DNA of 64,000 bases from Ilyomonas limi (lineage in GTDB: Bacteria; Bacteroidota; Bacteroidia; Chitinophagales; Chitinophagaceae): positions 124,001 to 188,000 of the forward strand of contig NZ_SZQL01000002.1 of assembly GCF_005233845.1 (NCBI RefSeq), written 5' to 3'. The first letter of the stretch is position 1. Every line of letters begins with the position of its first letter. Below the pieces are notes generated by a model, which saw only the letters and a program-made list of their open reading frames with translations, had not been told where the DNA came from and did no database searches. This document shows positions 17,370-26,245 of the stretch, piece by piece. The position numbers and the translations under genes are program-made.

Positions 17370-17888
17370 ATGAAAATCAAGCTGCCCGATTTTATAATTG
17401 CTGACCTGTACAAAGATTCGCTGGTAGTGCTGAATGAAGGGGCAATACAACCAGCCGAAGAAGTAATTGCAGCAGCAGTTACGGAAGAAAAGCCGTTCTA
17501 CTTTGGCAATAATGCACAACATATTTGCATTGTACTCAACAATGCTACGCATGTTTTTACCGATGATGAAAGTCTGCAATTATTGAGTAATTTATTAGCT
17601 GCATTAAATTTTACGCTGGCAGATGCTGCTATCATCAATCATTATCGTACGCCGGTGGTGTATTCGCAAATAAATGAAATGTTACAGCCGCGTGTTTGCC
17701 TTTTATTTGGCATCAGCACGCAGGCATTGCAACTGCCTTTTATTATACCCAATTATCAATTGCAGCGTTACGAAGATTGCACCTTTATACAAGCGTGTTC
17801 CATTGATGATATGAAAGCCAATGATGATAAAGCAAAAGCAGAAAAAAGGAAGTTGTGGACTTGCTTGAAAGCGGTTTTTAATAAATAA
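17370..17888 (+). CDS. Conserved-looking hypothetical protein upstream of rdgB
   Basis: I do not recognise a family. The 172-residue product starts MKIKLPDFIIADLYKDSLVVL and has mixed alpha/beta character with a Lys-rich C-terminal helix (DDMKANDDKAKAEKRK), no signal peptide and no membrane segment. Features such as FYFGNNAQHICIVLNN and VCLLFGISTQALQLPF suggest a small globular cytosolic protein. It sits 32 bases upstream of rdgB in the same direction, so co-transcription is likely. An ATG at 17352 would overlap the ilvE leader and is less likely. Confidence 0.7.
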   Translation: MKIKLPDFIIADLYKDSLVVLNEGAIQPAEEVIAAAVTEEKPFYFGNNAQHICIVLNNATHVFTDDESLQLLSNLLAALNFTLADAAIINHYRTPVVYSQINEMLQPRVCLLFGISTQALQLPFIIPNYQLQRYEDCTFIQACSIDDMKANDDKAKAEKRKLWTCLKAVFNK

Positions 17889-17920
17889 AATAAAGATCAA
17901 AGCTCAGATAAAATAAATGT

Positions 17921-18517
17921 ATGTCCATCACTATCATTTTTGCTACCAATAATTTGCATAAAATAGAAGAAATAAAAAAAATTGTTCCTCCCGATTTCCA
18001 TATTATTACGCTCAAAGAAGCCGGCATCAACCAGGATATTCCTGAGCCATATAATACGCTGGAAGAAAATGCAAGCGCAAAATCATCTGTCATTCATCAG
18101 CTTACGCAACAAAACTGTTTTAGCGAAGACACCGGACTGGAAGTAACCGCGCTCAATGGTGCGCCCGGTGTAAAGAGTGCCCGTTATGCCGGCGAAGACA
18201 GGAACTTTGAAGAGAATATACAAAAATTGTTACATAATCTGCAAGGCAAAACAGACCGGAGCGCACGTTTCAGAACCGTTGTTTCGTTGATTTGGAATAA
18301 GGAAGAACATTATTTTGAAGGCATTTGCGAAGGTAATATTATTGGTGCGCCCAGAGGGGAACAAGGTTTTGGCTACGACCCGGTTTTTGTGCCCGATGGC
18401 AGCAATAAAACCTTTGCAGAAATGAGCCTGAAAGAAAAAAACCTATTCAGCCACCGCCGCAAAGCAACGGATAAATTAATAGCTTTTTTAAAAGAAAAGG
18501 TAGTTACTGAAGTATAA
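17921..18517 (+). CDS. rdgB: XTP/dITP diphosphatase (non-canonical purine NTP pyrophosphatase)
   Basis: It hydrolyses dITP, XTP and ITP to monophosphates, keeping deaminated purines out of DNA and RNA. The 198-residue Ham1/RdgB-family protein shows IIFATNNLHKIEEIKKI, NTLEENASAKS, CFSEDTGLEVTALNGAPGVKSARYAG (metal and base-binding loop) and GFGYDPVFVPDGSNKTFAEM with SHRRKA near the C-terminus. It follows the hypothetical gene by 32 bases and converges with a NUDIX gene, so two house-cleaning hydrolases sit side by side. Confidence 0.96.
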   Translation: MSITIIFATNNLHKIEEIKKIVPPDFHIITLKEAGINQDIPEPYNTLEENASAKSSVIHQLTQQNCFSEDTGLEVTALNGAPGVKSARYAGEDRNFEENIQKLLHNLQGKTDRSARFRTVVSLIWNKEEHYFEGICEGNIIGAPRGEQGFGYDPVFVPDGSNKTFAEMSLKEKNLFSHRRKATDKLIAFLKEKVVTEV

Positions 18518-18527
18518 GAACAATTTA

Positions 18528-18998
18528 TCAATCTTTTACTTCCAGCTTTTTCACCAACTCAGCTAAAAAGGGCAATTGCCCCGTGTTCATTTTTTCACTT
18601 GCTTCTTCAATGGTAAAATAAGCGGCATTATCGGTTTCGTAAAATAGCTGTTGCCTGCCCGATTTTGGCGGCCACTCCATAGAGAATAAGTTGCTGCTGA
18701 TAAACGGTTGCTCAAAATAACTGGCAGCAGCCCATACACTTATTACTTTGCCACTTTTAATTTTTACAGGTGTTAACGCAATAAAGTTATCATTCATTAC
18801 CACATTGCCGGTTTCTTCTTCCAGTTCGCGCTTTGCTACTGTTAACGGGTCTTCTCCATCTTCATATTCGCCTTTTGGTATAGACCATACACCAGCATCT
18901 TTCTTTATAAAAAATGGTCCGCCGGGATGCACCAGCAATACCTTTAATACCTCATTAAAATAATGATAAACAAGCAAGCCAGCGCTCTTTTTTGCCAT
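18528..18998 (-). CDS. NUDIX hydrolase
   Basis: The 156-residue protein has a perfect Nudix box, G-x5-E-x7-REL-EEETG, in GEYEDGEDPLTVAKRELEEE at about residues 41-63. It starts MAKKSAGLLVYHYFNEVLKVLLVHPGG and carries WSIPKGEYEDGE, which resembles the diadenosine-polyphosphate/NTP group; the substrate is not certain. A longer frame to 19079 overlaps the upstream gene and lacks homology-like sequence, so the ATG at 18998 was chosen. It lies 2 bases after the stop of the upstream membrane protein gene, indicating an operon. Confidence 0.9.
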   Translation of the reverse strand: MAKKSAGLLVYHYFNEVLKVLLVHPGGPFFIKKDAGVWSIPKGEYEDGEDPLTVAKRELEEETGNVVMNDNFIALTPVKIKSGKVISVWAAASYFEQPFISSNLFSMEWPPKSGRQQLFYETDNAAYFTIEEASEKMNTGQLPFLAELVKKLEVKD

Positions 18999-19000
18999 AC

Positions 19001-19306
19001 TTAATAGGTTGTATAAATAATAATCAGTCCAACAAAAAACATAATAATCATGCCGGCATAATAAAAGATGTCTGCCCATTTCTCCAATCGTTTGTTTTCA
19101 TCTTTTCGTAATACGGCATACGATAAAATAGAAGCAATAATAAACAGCGAAACATCAAAGGCTAATATTTCATCGGCATACGTTTGAATGCCAGTTTTCA
19201 TAACACGAAAAAGCGTAATAACGGTGATGCAAACTCCCACCATGGTATTGGCGCCGGAGAAAACATAAGAGGCTATTTTCCTGTTATCTTCTGAGTTATT
19301 GTCCAT
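19001..19306 (-). CDS. Small membrane protein with three TM helices
   Basis: No family is recognised. The 101-residue product (start at ATG 19306, MDNNSEDNRKIASYVF) has three hydrophobic helices: SGANTMVGVCITVITLF, EILAFDVSLFIIASILSYAV and ADIFYYAGMIIMFFVGLIII, with a charged loop KDENKRLEKW between the last two. It is the first gene of a two-gene unit with the NUDIX hydrolase. An extension to 19327 adds only seven residues. Confidence 0.65.
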   Translation of the reverse strand: MDNNSEDNRKIASYVFSGANTMVGVCITVITLFRVMKTGIQTYADEILAFDVSLFIIASILSYAVLRKDENKRLEKWADIFYYAGMIIMFFVGLIIIYTTY

Positions 19307-19564
19307 GTATTGCAAGCTAAATAGCAAAAAGTAAAAAGATGTTTAAAGCTGGCTGTTGCAATTGTTTACGAAAGTATATAGTTTTTTAATTAACTTAAGG
19401 TAAATGATACATAATGCTTTTTGGGTAAAAAGCAACATCATAATCAACATTCGCTGCTGCTACGGCAAGTTGTTCGTTGTTGCTAAATGGCAGTACTAAC
19501 AACAGCTTGCAACAAGCTAATGAAACCTGAGTAACAAAAATAAAACTGACTGTATTATTTTGCT

Positions 19565-20872
19565 CTATGCTATTCTTTGAATGTCAGCCCCCAAATTATT
19601 AAGCCTTGTATCAATGTATTGATACCCTCGGTCTATCTGCTCTATATTTTGAATGGTACTGTAGCCATCGGCACTTAAAGCGGCAATCAGCAAGGCAACA
19701 CCGGCACGTATGTCGGGGCTGCTCATCGTAATGCCGTGCAGTGCATATTTGCGGCCAATGCCTATTACAGTGGCGCGGTGCGGATCGCAAAGGATAATTT
19801 GTGCGCCCATATCCACCAGTTTATCTACAAAAAATAACCGGCTTTCAAACATTTTTTGGTGTATTAAAACAGAGCCAATGGCTTGTGTGGCAGTTACCAA
19901 AATAATACTTAATAGATCGGGAGTTAAGCCTGGCCAAGGATGATCGGAAACAGTAAGAATACTGCCATCTAAAAAGGTTTGGATCTGGTACACTTCCTGT
20001 GCCGGTATAAAAATGTCATCACCTTTAAACTCCATTTGAATACCCAATTGCATGAACTTCTCTGGTATGATGCCTAAACAGGACAAGCCCACATTTTTAA
20101 TAGTCAGCTCACTTTGTGTCATGGCCGCCAGGCCAATAAAACTGCCTACTTCAATCATATCGGGCAGCATGGCATGGTCTGTTCCGCTTAATTTCTGTAC
20201 ACCTTCTATCGTTAGCAGATTACTGCCAATACCGCTTATCTTGGCACCCATTCGGTTGAGCATATTGCAAAGCTGCTGCAGGTAAGGCTCGCAGGCTGCA
20301 TTGTAAATGGTGGTAATACCTTCGGCCATTACAGCCGCCATTACAATATTGGCTGTGCCTGTTACCGAAGGTTCGTCCAGCAACATGTATGCTCCTCTCA
20401 GTTTTGATGCAGTGAGCTGCATTAAACTATTAGTGTCTTCGTAGTTAAATCGCGCACCCAGTTTTTGAAAGCCAATAATATGTGTGTCCAACCGCCGGCG
20501 ACCAATTTTGTCACCGCCCGGTTTGGGCACATACGCTTTTCCAAAACGCGCGAGCATTGGTCCGGCAATCATCACACTGCCACGCAAGCGTGCGCTTTTT
20601 TTACGAAAAGCTTCAGAACCTAAATAGTCGGGATCGATATTATCTGCCTGAAAGGTGCAGGTATGGCGTGTAATACGCTCTACTTTTACACCAATTTCTG
20701 CCATCAACTCTATCTGCAAATTTACATCCACTATATCCGGTATATTGGTAATTGTTACCTTATCTTTCGTAAGCAATACCGCCGAAATAATCTGCAAGGC
20801 TTCATTCTTAGCACCTTGCGGAACAATTTCTCCTTTCAGTTCTACACCACCTTTTACATAAAATGAAGCCAT
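19565..20872 (-). CDS. murA: UDP-N-acetylglucosamine 1-carboxyvinyltransferase
   Basis: It transfers enolpyruvate from PEP to UDP-GlcNAc, the first committed step of peptidoglycan synthesis. The 435-residue product is full length: GAKNEALQIISAVLL at the N-terminus (catalytic Lys in GAKN), SARLRGSVMIAGPMLARFG, and the active-site loop PKPGGDKIGRRRLDTHIIG. The loop residue that is Cys115 in E. coli MurA is Asp121 here, a change known to give fosfomycin insensitivity while keeping activity. DUF4290 lies upstream, a pairing common in Bacteroidota, but a terminator separates them. Confidence 0.97.
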   Translation of the reverse strand: MASFYVKGGVELKGEIVPQGAKNEALQIISAVLLTKDKVTITNIPDIVDVNLQIELMAEIGVKVERITRHTCTFQADNIDPDYLGSEAFRKKSARLRGSVMIAGPMLARFGKAYVPKPGGDKIGRRRLDTHIIGFQKLGARFNYEDTNSLMQLTASKLRGAYMLLDEPSVTGTANIVMAAVMAEGITTIYNAACEPYLQQLCNMLNRMGAKISGIGSNLLTIEGVQKLSGTDHAMLPDMIEVGSFIGLAAMTQSELTIKNVGLSCLGIIPEKFMQLGIQMEFKGDDIFIPAQEVYQIQTFLDGSILTVSDHPWPGLTPDLLSIILVTATQAIGSVLIHQKMFESRLFFVDKLVDMGAQIILCDPHRATVIGIGRKYALHGITMSSPDIRAGVALLIAALSADGYSTIQNIEQIDRGYQYIDTRLNNLGADIQRIA

Positions 20873-21027
20873 ACAAAACAGTTTGGGGCGAAAGTAAAAA
20901 AAGCGAGCCTACTACTGACTTTTAAAAATATTTTTCAGGGTTGCTTTAACTTCGAAGGCGCTAAGATGCAATCGAAGAATCTGCCTGTTGGTAGATGAGA
21001 CAATACAAAGAAGATAGAGATCAATAA

Positions 21028-21062
21028 AAATGGTTCCGTACTATTGATGTACGGAACCATTT
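21028..21062 (-). terminator. Terminator after the DUF4290 gene
   Basis: 14-bp perfect stem AAATGGTTCCGTAC (21028-21041) / GTACGGAACCATTT (21049-21062). On the minus strand TTTTTATTG follows. It isolates DUF4290 from murA. Confidence 0.8.
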
Positions 21063-21104
21063 CTATTCTCTTTATAAATCTCTGCGTCTTAGCAGTTCAA
21101 ACAA

Positions 21105-21860
21105 CTAAAAGCGCTTTTTAAAGCCACCACCGTTGGAGTTACGGTTGTTTTTATTACCATTCATGCCGCCACTGTTGCGGTTACCATTACCACCATTGCG
21201 CTGCATATTATTGCTGCCGCGGTTATCGCGGTTGCCAGTCATACGGTTGCTACCACCGCCGCGACCTGCAAAATTTCTGTTGCGGGTAGCCGGTCGGTAA
21301 TCATCGCGCTCAAAGTTTTGAGCCCTATGTTTGATGTAAGGTGTATTGCTAAATTCCAGTTCACCTTTAGTAATATTGTTCAGCTCGCTACGAATGGCAT
21401 CATCGTGTACCAGTTCTTTGTGCCAGTTGCTATACGATAGCTTCATGTAGTAGGCAATTGCGTTGGCAAATCCGGCTTTCTTTTCCGGATTTTCTTCGTG
21501 TAATGCCTTATCTATTACCAATTCCAGGTTTTTGCCCAGATGTGAATATTTTGGATAACGCTTAGGATAACCCATTGGCTCCGACTTTGCTTTATATGTC
21601 TCTTTTTGCGGAATGGGATACGGGCTATCTACATCCAGCTTAAAATCGGAAATAAAAAACAGATGATCCCAAAGCATGTGTCGGAAATCTTCTACATTTT
21701 TAAGGTGCGGATTTAAAAAGCCCATCAGTTCTATCACTGCACGGGTTTGTTGCTGCCGCTTGGTGCGGTCTTCAATCGTTAAGAGGTACTCTACCATTTT
21801 TTGAATATGCCTGCCATACTCGCGCATACTCAGGTAGTTTCTTTCAGTATTATATTCCAT
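21105..21860 (-). CDS. DUF4290 protein with an Arg/Gly/Asn-rich tail
   Basis: The 251-residue protein has a helical DUF4290 domain over about residues 1-180 (MEYNTERNYLSMREYGRHIQ, MGFLNPHLKNVEDFRHMLWDHLF, YPKRYPKYSHLGKNLE). This family is widespread in Bacteroidota and has no known function. The last 65 residues are low complexity: RNFAGRGGGSNRMTGNRDN and similar runs ending in GGGFKKRF. RGG-rich tails often bind RNA; that is inferred here. A TAGATTTG promoter motif lies 18 bases upstream. The gene is adjacent to murA, as usual in the phylum. Confidence 0.85.
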   Translation of the reverse strand: MEYNTERNYLSMREYGRHIQKMVEYLLTIEDRTKRQQQTRAVIELMGFLNPHLKNVEDFRHMLWDHLFFISDFKLDVDSPYPIPQKETYKAKSEPMGYPKRYPKYSHLGKNLELVIDKALHEENPEKKAGFANAIAYYMKLSYSNWHKELVHDDAIRSELNNITKGELEFSNTPYIKHRAQNFERDDYRPATRNRNFAGRGGGSNRMTGNRDNRGSNNMQRNGGNGNRNSGGMNGNKNNRNSNGGGFKKRF

Positions 21861-22180
21861 GTAGTTTGTAAAAGTGGCAAATCTATCGTAAGTATTTCGG
21901 TTTGCCTGTTGAGTGAAGGTTAAAATAATTACTTATACAACACAAAATAAAAACATATTTTTTAAATAGAAAAACATGAATTTTGGCTGATAATTTAGTG
22001 ATTGATGAAGTTTACAGTTGAAAGATGAGGGATAGCAGCGAATAATGCTGCTTGCATCCTTTCACCTAAACTCACAAAATTCATTCAAAAATCTGTTCTC
22101 ATCCAAACCGTATAAAAAATATAACTTCAAAATCTGTGCATGAACATCCATGTCATTCGTGCGTCATTCTATACCATACA
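21861..22180. other. Gene-free stretch between DUF4290 and the metallo-hydrolase gene
   Basis: AT-rich, no gene seen. It holds a short hairpin AGCAGC/GCTGCT (22034-22052) and, near 22150, CATGTCATTCGTG, a fragment of the ACACGGAT-type repeats seen at 16 and 26 kb. Confidence 0.4.
21878..21885 (-). promoter_or_regulatory. Candidate -7 element of the DUF4290 gene
   Basis: TAGATTTG on the minus strand, 17 bases before the start codon; no clear -33 element. Confidence 0.45.
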
Positions 22181-22921
22181 CTACACCGCTTTGCTCACTG
22201 GTGTTTTTATATCATGATAAAACAAAAACGTCCAGTTTTCTCCTTTACCCTCCTCCCACCACTGCTGACGCAGTTGCATACATTTTTTACCGTCGTAGTC
22301 ATATTTCGCTACAAACCTGCTTTTCATCTGTTGTAATTGCGGCGCATCATCGCCACCAAAGAAAACGATTTCTCCACCTTCCTTTATCCAAAACACCTGA
22401 TGGTAGCGGCTATGGCCGGCAGTTACTTCGTAGTCTATATATTTGTCTATAATGCCGTTTCCATTAAGCAAAACCACTTGCGAACTGTTTTGCAACATAG
22501 ACAATTCTTCGGGCATATAAGAAGGAAAGCCAGTTTCTAACGCAAATGCCAGTTCTTGCTCTTGTATATAATAGACAGCATTGGGGAAAGATAAGTAATA
22601 ATGTCCCAAATTATCTTTTTTACTTACGCCACCGGCATGATCTTTATGCAAATGGCTCATTAATACTTTGGTTATTTGTTCCGGTTGTATGCCAGCGGCC
22701 CTAAGGTTTTGATGCAGTTGCAGCTCGCCGTTTTTGTAAAAACCTAAACCGGCATCCAATAATAAGATATCTTTTTCGGTTTTTATAACAAACGGCTGTA
22801 TTTCTACCAACAAACTACCGGAGGAGCGGCTTTGCAATTGATCATCTTCTACATCAAACGGTAAAAACACTTTTGTTTTATCTACTGTGAATGCGCCCTC
22901 GGAAAGTGGAATAATCTGCAT
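22181..22921 (-). CDS. MBL-fold metallo-hydrolase
   Basis: The 246-residue beta-lactamase-fold hydrolase has the metal-binding motif SHLHKDHAGG (HxHxDH) at about residues 94-103, preceded by ILLLDAGLG, with later ligands in VTAGHSRYHQVFW and FFGGDDAP. The overall layout resembles quorum-lactonase-like or glyoxalase II-like MBL proteins, but the substrate cannot be told. A longer frame to 23023 would add 34 residues with a hydrophobic stretch (WVVFLQLIIFFNYM); I prefer the ATG at 22921 because family similarity begins there. It is divergent from gapA. Confidence 0.85.
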   Translation of the reverse strand: MQIIPLSEGAFTVDKTKVFLPFDVEDDQLQSRSSGSLLVEIQPFVIKTEKDILLLDAGLGFYKNGELQLHQNLRAAGIQPEQITKVLMSHLHKDHAGGVSKKDNLGHYYLSFPNAVYYIQEQELAFALETGFPSYMPEELSMLQNSSQVVLLNGNGIIDKYIDYEVTAGHSRYHQVFWIKEGGEIVFFGGDDAPQLQQMKSRFVAKYDYDGKKCMQLRQQWWEEGKGENWTFLFYHDIKTPVSKAV

Positions 22922-23037
22922 GTAATTGAAAAATATAATAAGCTGCAAAAATACTACCCATCTGTAATAGCATCCCATTTTCATTGCTATATAAATACTT
23001 GTATCTGTGGCAAAGACCGGCACTCCTTAAAAAATCC

Positions 23038-23068
23038 TTTATTATTCCTATGCAATCAGCTAATTTTG
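23038..23068 (+). promoter_or_regulatory. gapA promoter
   Basis: TTTA (23038-23041), 19 bases, then TAATTTTG (23061-23068), matching the Bacteroidota consensus except for one base in the -33 box. The leader is about 27 bases. Confidence 0.65.
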
Positions 23069-23100
23069 CGGTGCTTTTCAAAAAATAAACACTAATTAAT

Positions 23101-24120
23101 ATGAGCACAGTAAAAGTTGCCATTAACGGTTTCGGACGTATCGGCCGTTTGGTATTTCGTCAGATTTACAACATGGAAGGTATTGATGTAGTAGCAATAA
23201 ACGATCTCACCAGCCCCAAAGTACTTGCCCACTTACTGAAGTACGACAGTGCACAGGGACGTTTTGAAGGAGATGTTACCTTCACTGATACTTCCATTTC
23301 GGTAAATGGCGAAGAAGTGAGAATCTATGCGCAAAGAGATCCGTCACAAATTCCCTGGGGCGAACACGATGTGGATGTGGTAATTGAAAGCACCGGCTTC
23401 TTTGCCGATAAGACTAAAGCTGAAGCGCACCTGAAAGCCGGCGCAAAACGCGTAGTGATTTCTGCACCTGCTACCGGCGATCTTAAAACCGTTGTATTTA
23501 ATGTAAACCACAATATTCTGGATGGCAGCGAAACCATTATCAGCTGCGCATCTTGTACTACCAACTGCCTTGCACCAATGGCAAAAGCATTGAACGATGC
23601 CCTAACTATTGAAGTAGGCAGTATGACTACCATTCACGCTTATACCAACGACCAGAATACATTGGATGCGCCACATGCCAAAGGCGACCTTCGCCGCGCA
23701 CGTGCAGCAGCAGCCAACATTGTGCCCAACAGCACCGGCGCTGCCAAAGCCATTGGTTTGGTATTACCCGAACTAAAAGGTAAGTTGGATGGCGGCGCTC
23801 AACGTGTACCGGTAATTACGGGTTCCGTAACCGAACTGGTGGCTGTTTGCAGCAAAAAAACAACTTACGAAGAAGTAAATGCTATAATGAAAGCTGCCAG
23901 TAACGAAAGCTTTGGTTATAACGAAGATGAAATTGTGAGCTCCGACGTAATTGGTATGCACTACGGTTCTTTGTTTGATGCTACGCAAACAAAAGTGGTT
24001 TCTGCCGGTGATAAGCAAGTAGTGAAAGTAGTAAGCTGGTACGATAACGAAATGAGTTATGTAAGCCAGTTAGTGCGCACCGTAAAATACATGGCGCAAC
24101 TGATTAACAAACAACAATAG
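23101..24120 (+). CDS. gapA: Glyceraldehyde-3-phosphate dehydrogenase
   Basis: It oxidises glyceraldehyde-3-phosphate to 1,3-bisphosphoglycerate with NAD. The 339-residue type I enzyme has the NAD-binding start [16 protein letters not shown], the catalytic loop [19 protein letters not shown] with the active-site Cys (SCTTN), [11 protein letters not shown] and [16 protein letters not shown] near the C-terminus. It has a good promoter and a strong terminator, so it is transcribed alone, although pgk, the next enzyme in glycolysis, lies 644 bases downstream beyond a decayed toxin-antitoxin pair. Confidence 0.98.
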   Translation: MSTVKVAINGFGRIGRLVFRQIYNMEGIDVVAINDLTSPKVLAHLLKYDSAQGRFEGDVTFTDTSISVNGEEVRIYAQRDPSQIPWGEHDVDVVIESTGFFADKTKAEAHLKAGAKRVVISAPATGDLKTVVFNVNHNILDGSETIISCASCTTNCLAPMAKALNDALTIEVGSMTTIHAYTNDQNTLDAPHAKGDLRRARAAAANIVPNSTGAAKAIGLVLPELKGKLDGGAQRVPVITGSVTELVAVCSKKTTYEEVNAIMKAASNESFGYNEDEIVSSDVIGMHYGSLFDATQTKVVSAGDKQVVKVVSWYDNEMSYVSQLVRTVKYMAQLINKQQ

Positions 24121-24138
24121 TATTTAACTGTTTTACGC

Positions 24139-24167
24139 AACCGCAGCATTAGTGCTGCGGTTTTTTT
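24139..24167 (+). terminator. Terminator after gapA
   Basis: AACCGCAGCA (24139-24148) / TGCTGCGGTT (24153-24162), 10-bp stem, TTAG loop, T7 tract. Confidence 0.92.
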
Positions 24168-24191
24168 ATTTTTGTAGGTAAATGCAATTGT

Positions 24192-24417
24192 ATGCAAACA
24201 GAATTGCTAAAAAGAATTACGATCGTTCCCGGACTGATGGGCAGCAAACCAACCATCAGAGGAATGCGGTTTGGGTATCAGATATTCCTGAACTGCTTGC
24301 GAGTGGAATGACGAATGAGGAAGTTCTGGAAGATTTTTACCCGGAAAAGGAGATAATCAAGCCTCTTTGCTGTATGCATCTCTCAGATTAAAAGATATAA
24401 TTATTAATGCTGCCTGA
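24192..24417 (+). pseudogene. Decayed DUF433 antitoxin gene
   Basis: Reading in three successive frames reconstructs a DUF433 protein. The first frame, from the ATG at 24192, gives LLKRITIVPGLMGSKPTIRG. The frame around 24285 gives SDIPELLASGMTNEEVLEDF. The frame from 24352 gives QASLLYASLRLKDIIINAA and ends at 24417. At least two frame changes are needed, one near 24278 and one near 24350. DUF433 proteins are small antitoxins usually paired with DUF5615 PIN-like toxins, and a DUF5615 relic follows directly. Any single frame here gives only a chimeric short protein, so this is not an active gene unless the sequence has errors. Confidence 0.75.
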
Positions 24418-24424
24418 CTGGTAA

Positions 24425-24768
24425 ATCTGGTTAGACCATAACATTGCTCCCACTATTGGTAAATAGTTGAAAGACGACCTTGATTTGAGCGGCAAATTAG
24501 CTTATAGTTTACAAATGCAAACTTTATCTGATTTTCAACTTTACCAGAAAGCAAAAGAAGCTGGCAGGATTATTACTGCTTTAAGAGATTCAGACATAAA
24601 AGAGATTATCAACAAAATGGTGCCCGGCCTGAATTGATTAACATTAAAATTGGAAATTGCACCAATCGCTTTCTTTATACCATTCTTCCAAAGAATATAG
24701 AAAAAGCCTTGCATTTATTGATTGATTTTAATAACAACATTATACAAATAGAACTACCAACACCATGA
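24425..24768 (+). pseudogene. Decayed DUF5615 PIN-like toxin gene
   Basis: From 24425 the frame reads WLDHNIAPTIGK, then a TAG stop (24464-24466) where the family has Trp, then LKDDLDLSGKLAYSLQMQTL and ALRDSDIKEIINKMV to a TGA at 24635. A shift at about 24630 continues as ELINIKIGNCTNRFLYTILP and KNIEKALHLLIDF to the TGA at 24766-24768, which overlaps the pgk ATG. This order (N-terminal D-x-N, SxD in the middle, INIRxGN at the end) is that of DUF5615 toxins. No start codon is visible. It pairs with the DUF433 relic. Confidence 0.75.
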
Positions 24769-25958
24769 GCAAATTCTCCGACTTTAATTTTCAAGGCAAA
24801 ACTGCCCTCATCCGCGTTGACTTCAATGTACCGCTAAACGACAAGTTTGAAATCACCGACGATACCCGTATGCGTGCAGCCGTGCCTACCATCAAAAAGA
24901 TTCTCAGCGATGGCGGCAGCGTAGTATTAATGAGCCATTTGGGACGACCAAAAGAAGGTCCAGCCAATAAATATTCGTTAAAGCATTTGGTAAATCACCT
25001 GTCCGAGCTGCTGGGCAATGTGCCGGTAAAGTTTGCCGAAGATTGCATTAGTGAGCAGGCGGTACAAATGGCAAAATCACTGCAGCCCGGCGAAGTATTA
25101 CTATTAGAAAACCTCCGCTTTTATAAAGAAGAAGAGAAGGGCGATAAAACGTTTGCTGAAAAACTTGCCCGCCTTGGCGATGTGTATATAAATGATGCTT
25201 TTGGTACCGCACACCGCGCCCATGCTTCTACTGCGGTGATCGCCCAGTTTTTTCCACCCGAAAGAAGAATGTTTGGTTTGCTGATGGAAAGTGAAGTAGC
25301 CAGCGCCGAAAAAGTGCTGCACAAAGCAGAAAAACCTTTCCTTGCCATTATTGGCGGCGCAAAGGTTTCTGATAAAATTCTTATTATCGAAAATCTTCTG
25401 GAAAGGGCAACCGACATTATCATTGGCGGCGGCATGGCTTATACTTTTTTCAAAGCCGAAGGTGGTCACATTGGTAATTCGCTTTGCGAAGAAGACCGTG
25501 TGCAAACCGCATTAGACCTTATGAAAAAGGCAGAAGAAAAAGGCGTAAACATTCACCTGCCGGCCGACTCGGTGATTGCCGATAAATTTGCCAACGATGC
25601 TAATATTTCCAGCTCTTTAAGCACCAATATCCCTGATGGCTGGATGGGCCTTGATATTGGAACAATGGCGTGCGACACTTTTACCAAAGTCATTCACAAT
25701 GCTAAGACCATTTTGTGGAATGGACCGATGGGCGTGTTTGAAATGGAATGTTTTCAACACGGCACCAAAGCCATTGCAACAGCAGTAGCGGAGGCAACGC
25801 AAAATGGGGCGTTCTCCCTTGTGGGTGGCGGGGATAGTGTGGCAGCCGTCAATCAGTTTGGCTATGCCGATAAAGTAAGTTATGTGTCCACCGGCGGCGG
25901 TGCTATGCTCGAGTATTTTGAAGGTAAAGAATTGCCGGGTATTGCTGCCATTAAATAA
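24765..25958 (+). CDS. pgk: Phosphoglycerate kinase
   Basis: It makes ATP and 3-phosphoglycerate from 1,3-bisphosphoglycerate. The 397-residue monomeric enzyme is full length: [13 protein letters not shown] at the N-terminus (substrate-binding DFNVP), [67 protein letters not shown] and the nucleotide loop [13 protein letters not shown]. The start codon overlaps the stop of the toxin relic by ATGA, so the native promoter may have been displaced. No clear TAnnTTTG was found immediately upstream. Confidence 0.98.
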   Translation: MSKFSDFNFQGKTALIRVDFNVPLNDKFEITDDTRMRAAVPTIKKILSDGGSVVLMSHLGRPKEGPANKYSLKHLVNHLSELLGNVPVKFAEDCISEQAVQMAKSLQPGEVLLLENLRFYKEEEKGDKTFAEKLARLGDVYINDAFGTAHRAHASTAVIAQFFPPERRMFGLLMESEVASAEKVLHKAEKPFLAIIGGAKVSDKILIIENLLERATDIIIGGGMAYTFFKAEGGHIGNSLCEEDRVQTALDLMKKAEEKGVNIHLPADSVIADKFANDANISSSLSTNIPDGWMGLDIGTMACDTFTKVIHNAKTILWNGPMGVFEMECFQHGTKAIATAVAEATQNGAFSLVGGGDSVAAVNQFGYADKVSYVSTGGGAMLEYFEGKELPGIAAIK

Positions 25959-25970
25959 GCTCGTTTGTAA

Positions 25971-26048
25971 AACGCGGATAACACGGACTAAAGCACGGAT
26001 TGTTTTGAATAAGGATAAAACTGATTATGCGGATAAGGCCGATTTATT
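25971..26048 (+). repeat. ACACGGATTAAAGCACGGAT-type intergenic repeat, copy 2
   Basis: Aligns with 16048-16128. An inverted fragment (ATGTCATCCGTGTTACA, 26161-26177) and an ATTCGTGCAATTCGTGTAATT stretch (26086-26106) follow. This composite fills most of the 287-base gap before lemA. Confidence 0.65.
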
Positions 26049-26245
26049 TACTTAATAATCAAATCTTTATTCTTGAGTTAAAATAATTCGTGCAATTCGT
26101 GTAATTAGATATGAATAATTCATGTTTAAATACCCCTTTTCAATCCCTGCAGGAGTATTCATGTCATCCGTGTTACATTCAGCAATAATGTCAGCCTATT
26201 AATTTGGATTACAATTTGTTTATTTATCGCAAACAATCATAAAAC

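Noticed and set aside
24182-24391. A 69-codon open frame after gapA, read as an intact small gene
   Set aside because: The frame joins pieces that belong to different frames of a DUF433 antitoxin; only its middle part resembles the family, so it is part of a relic.
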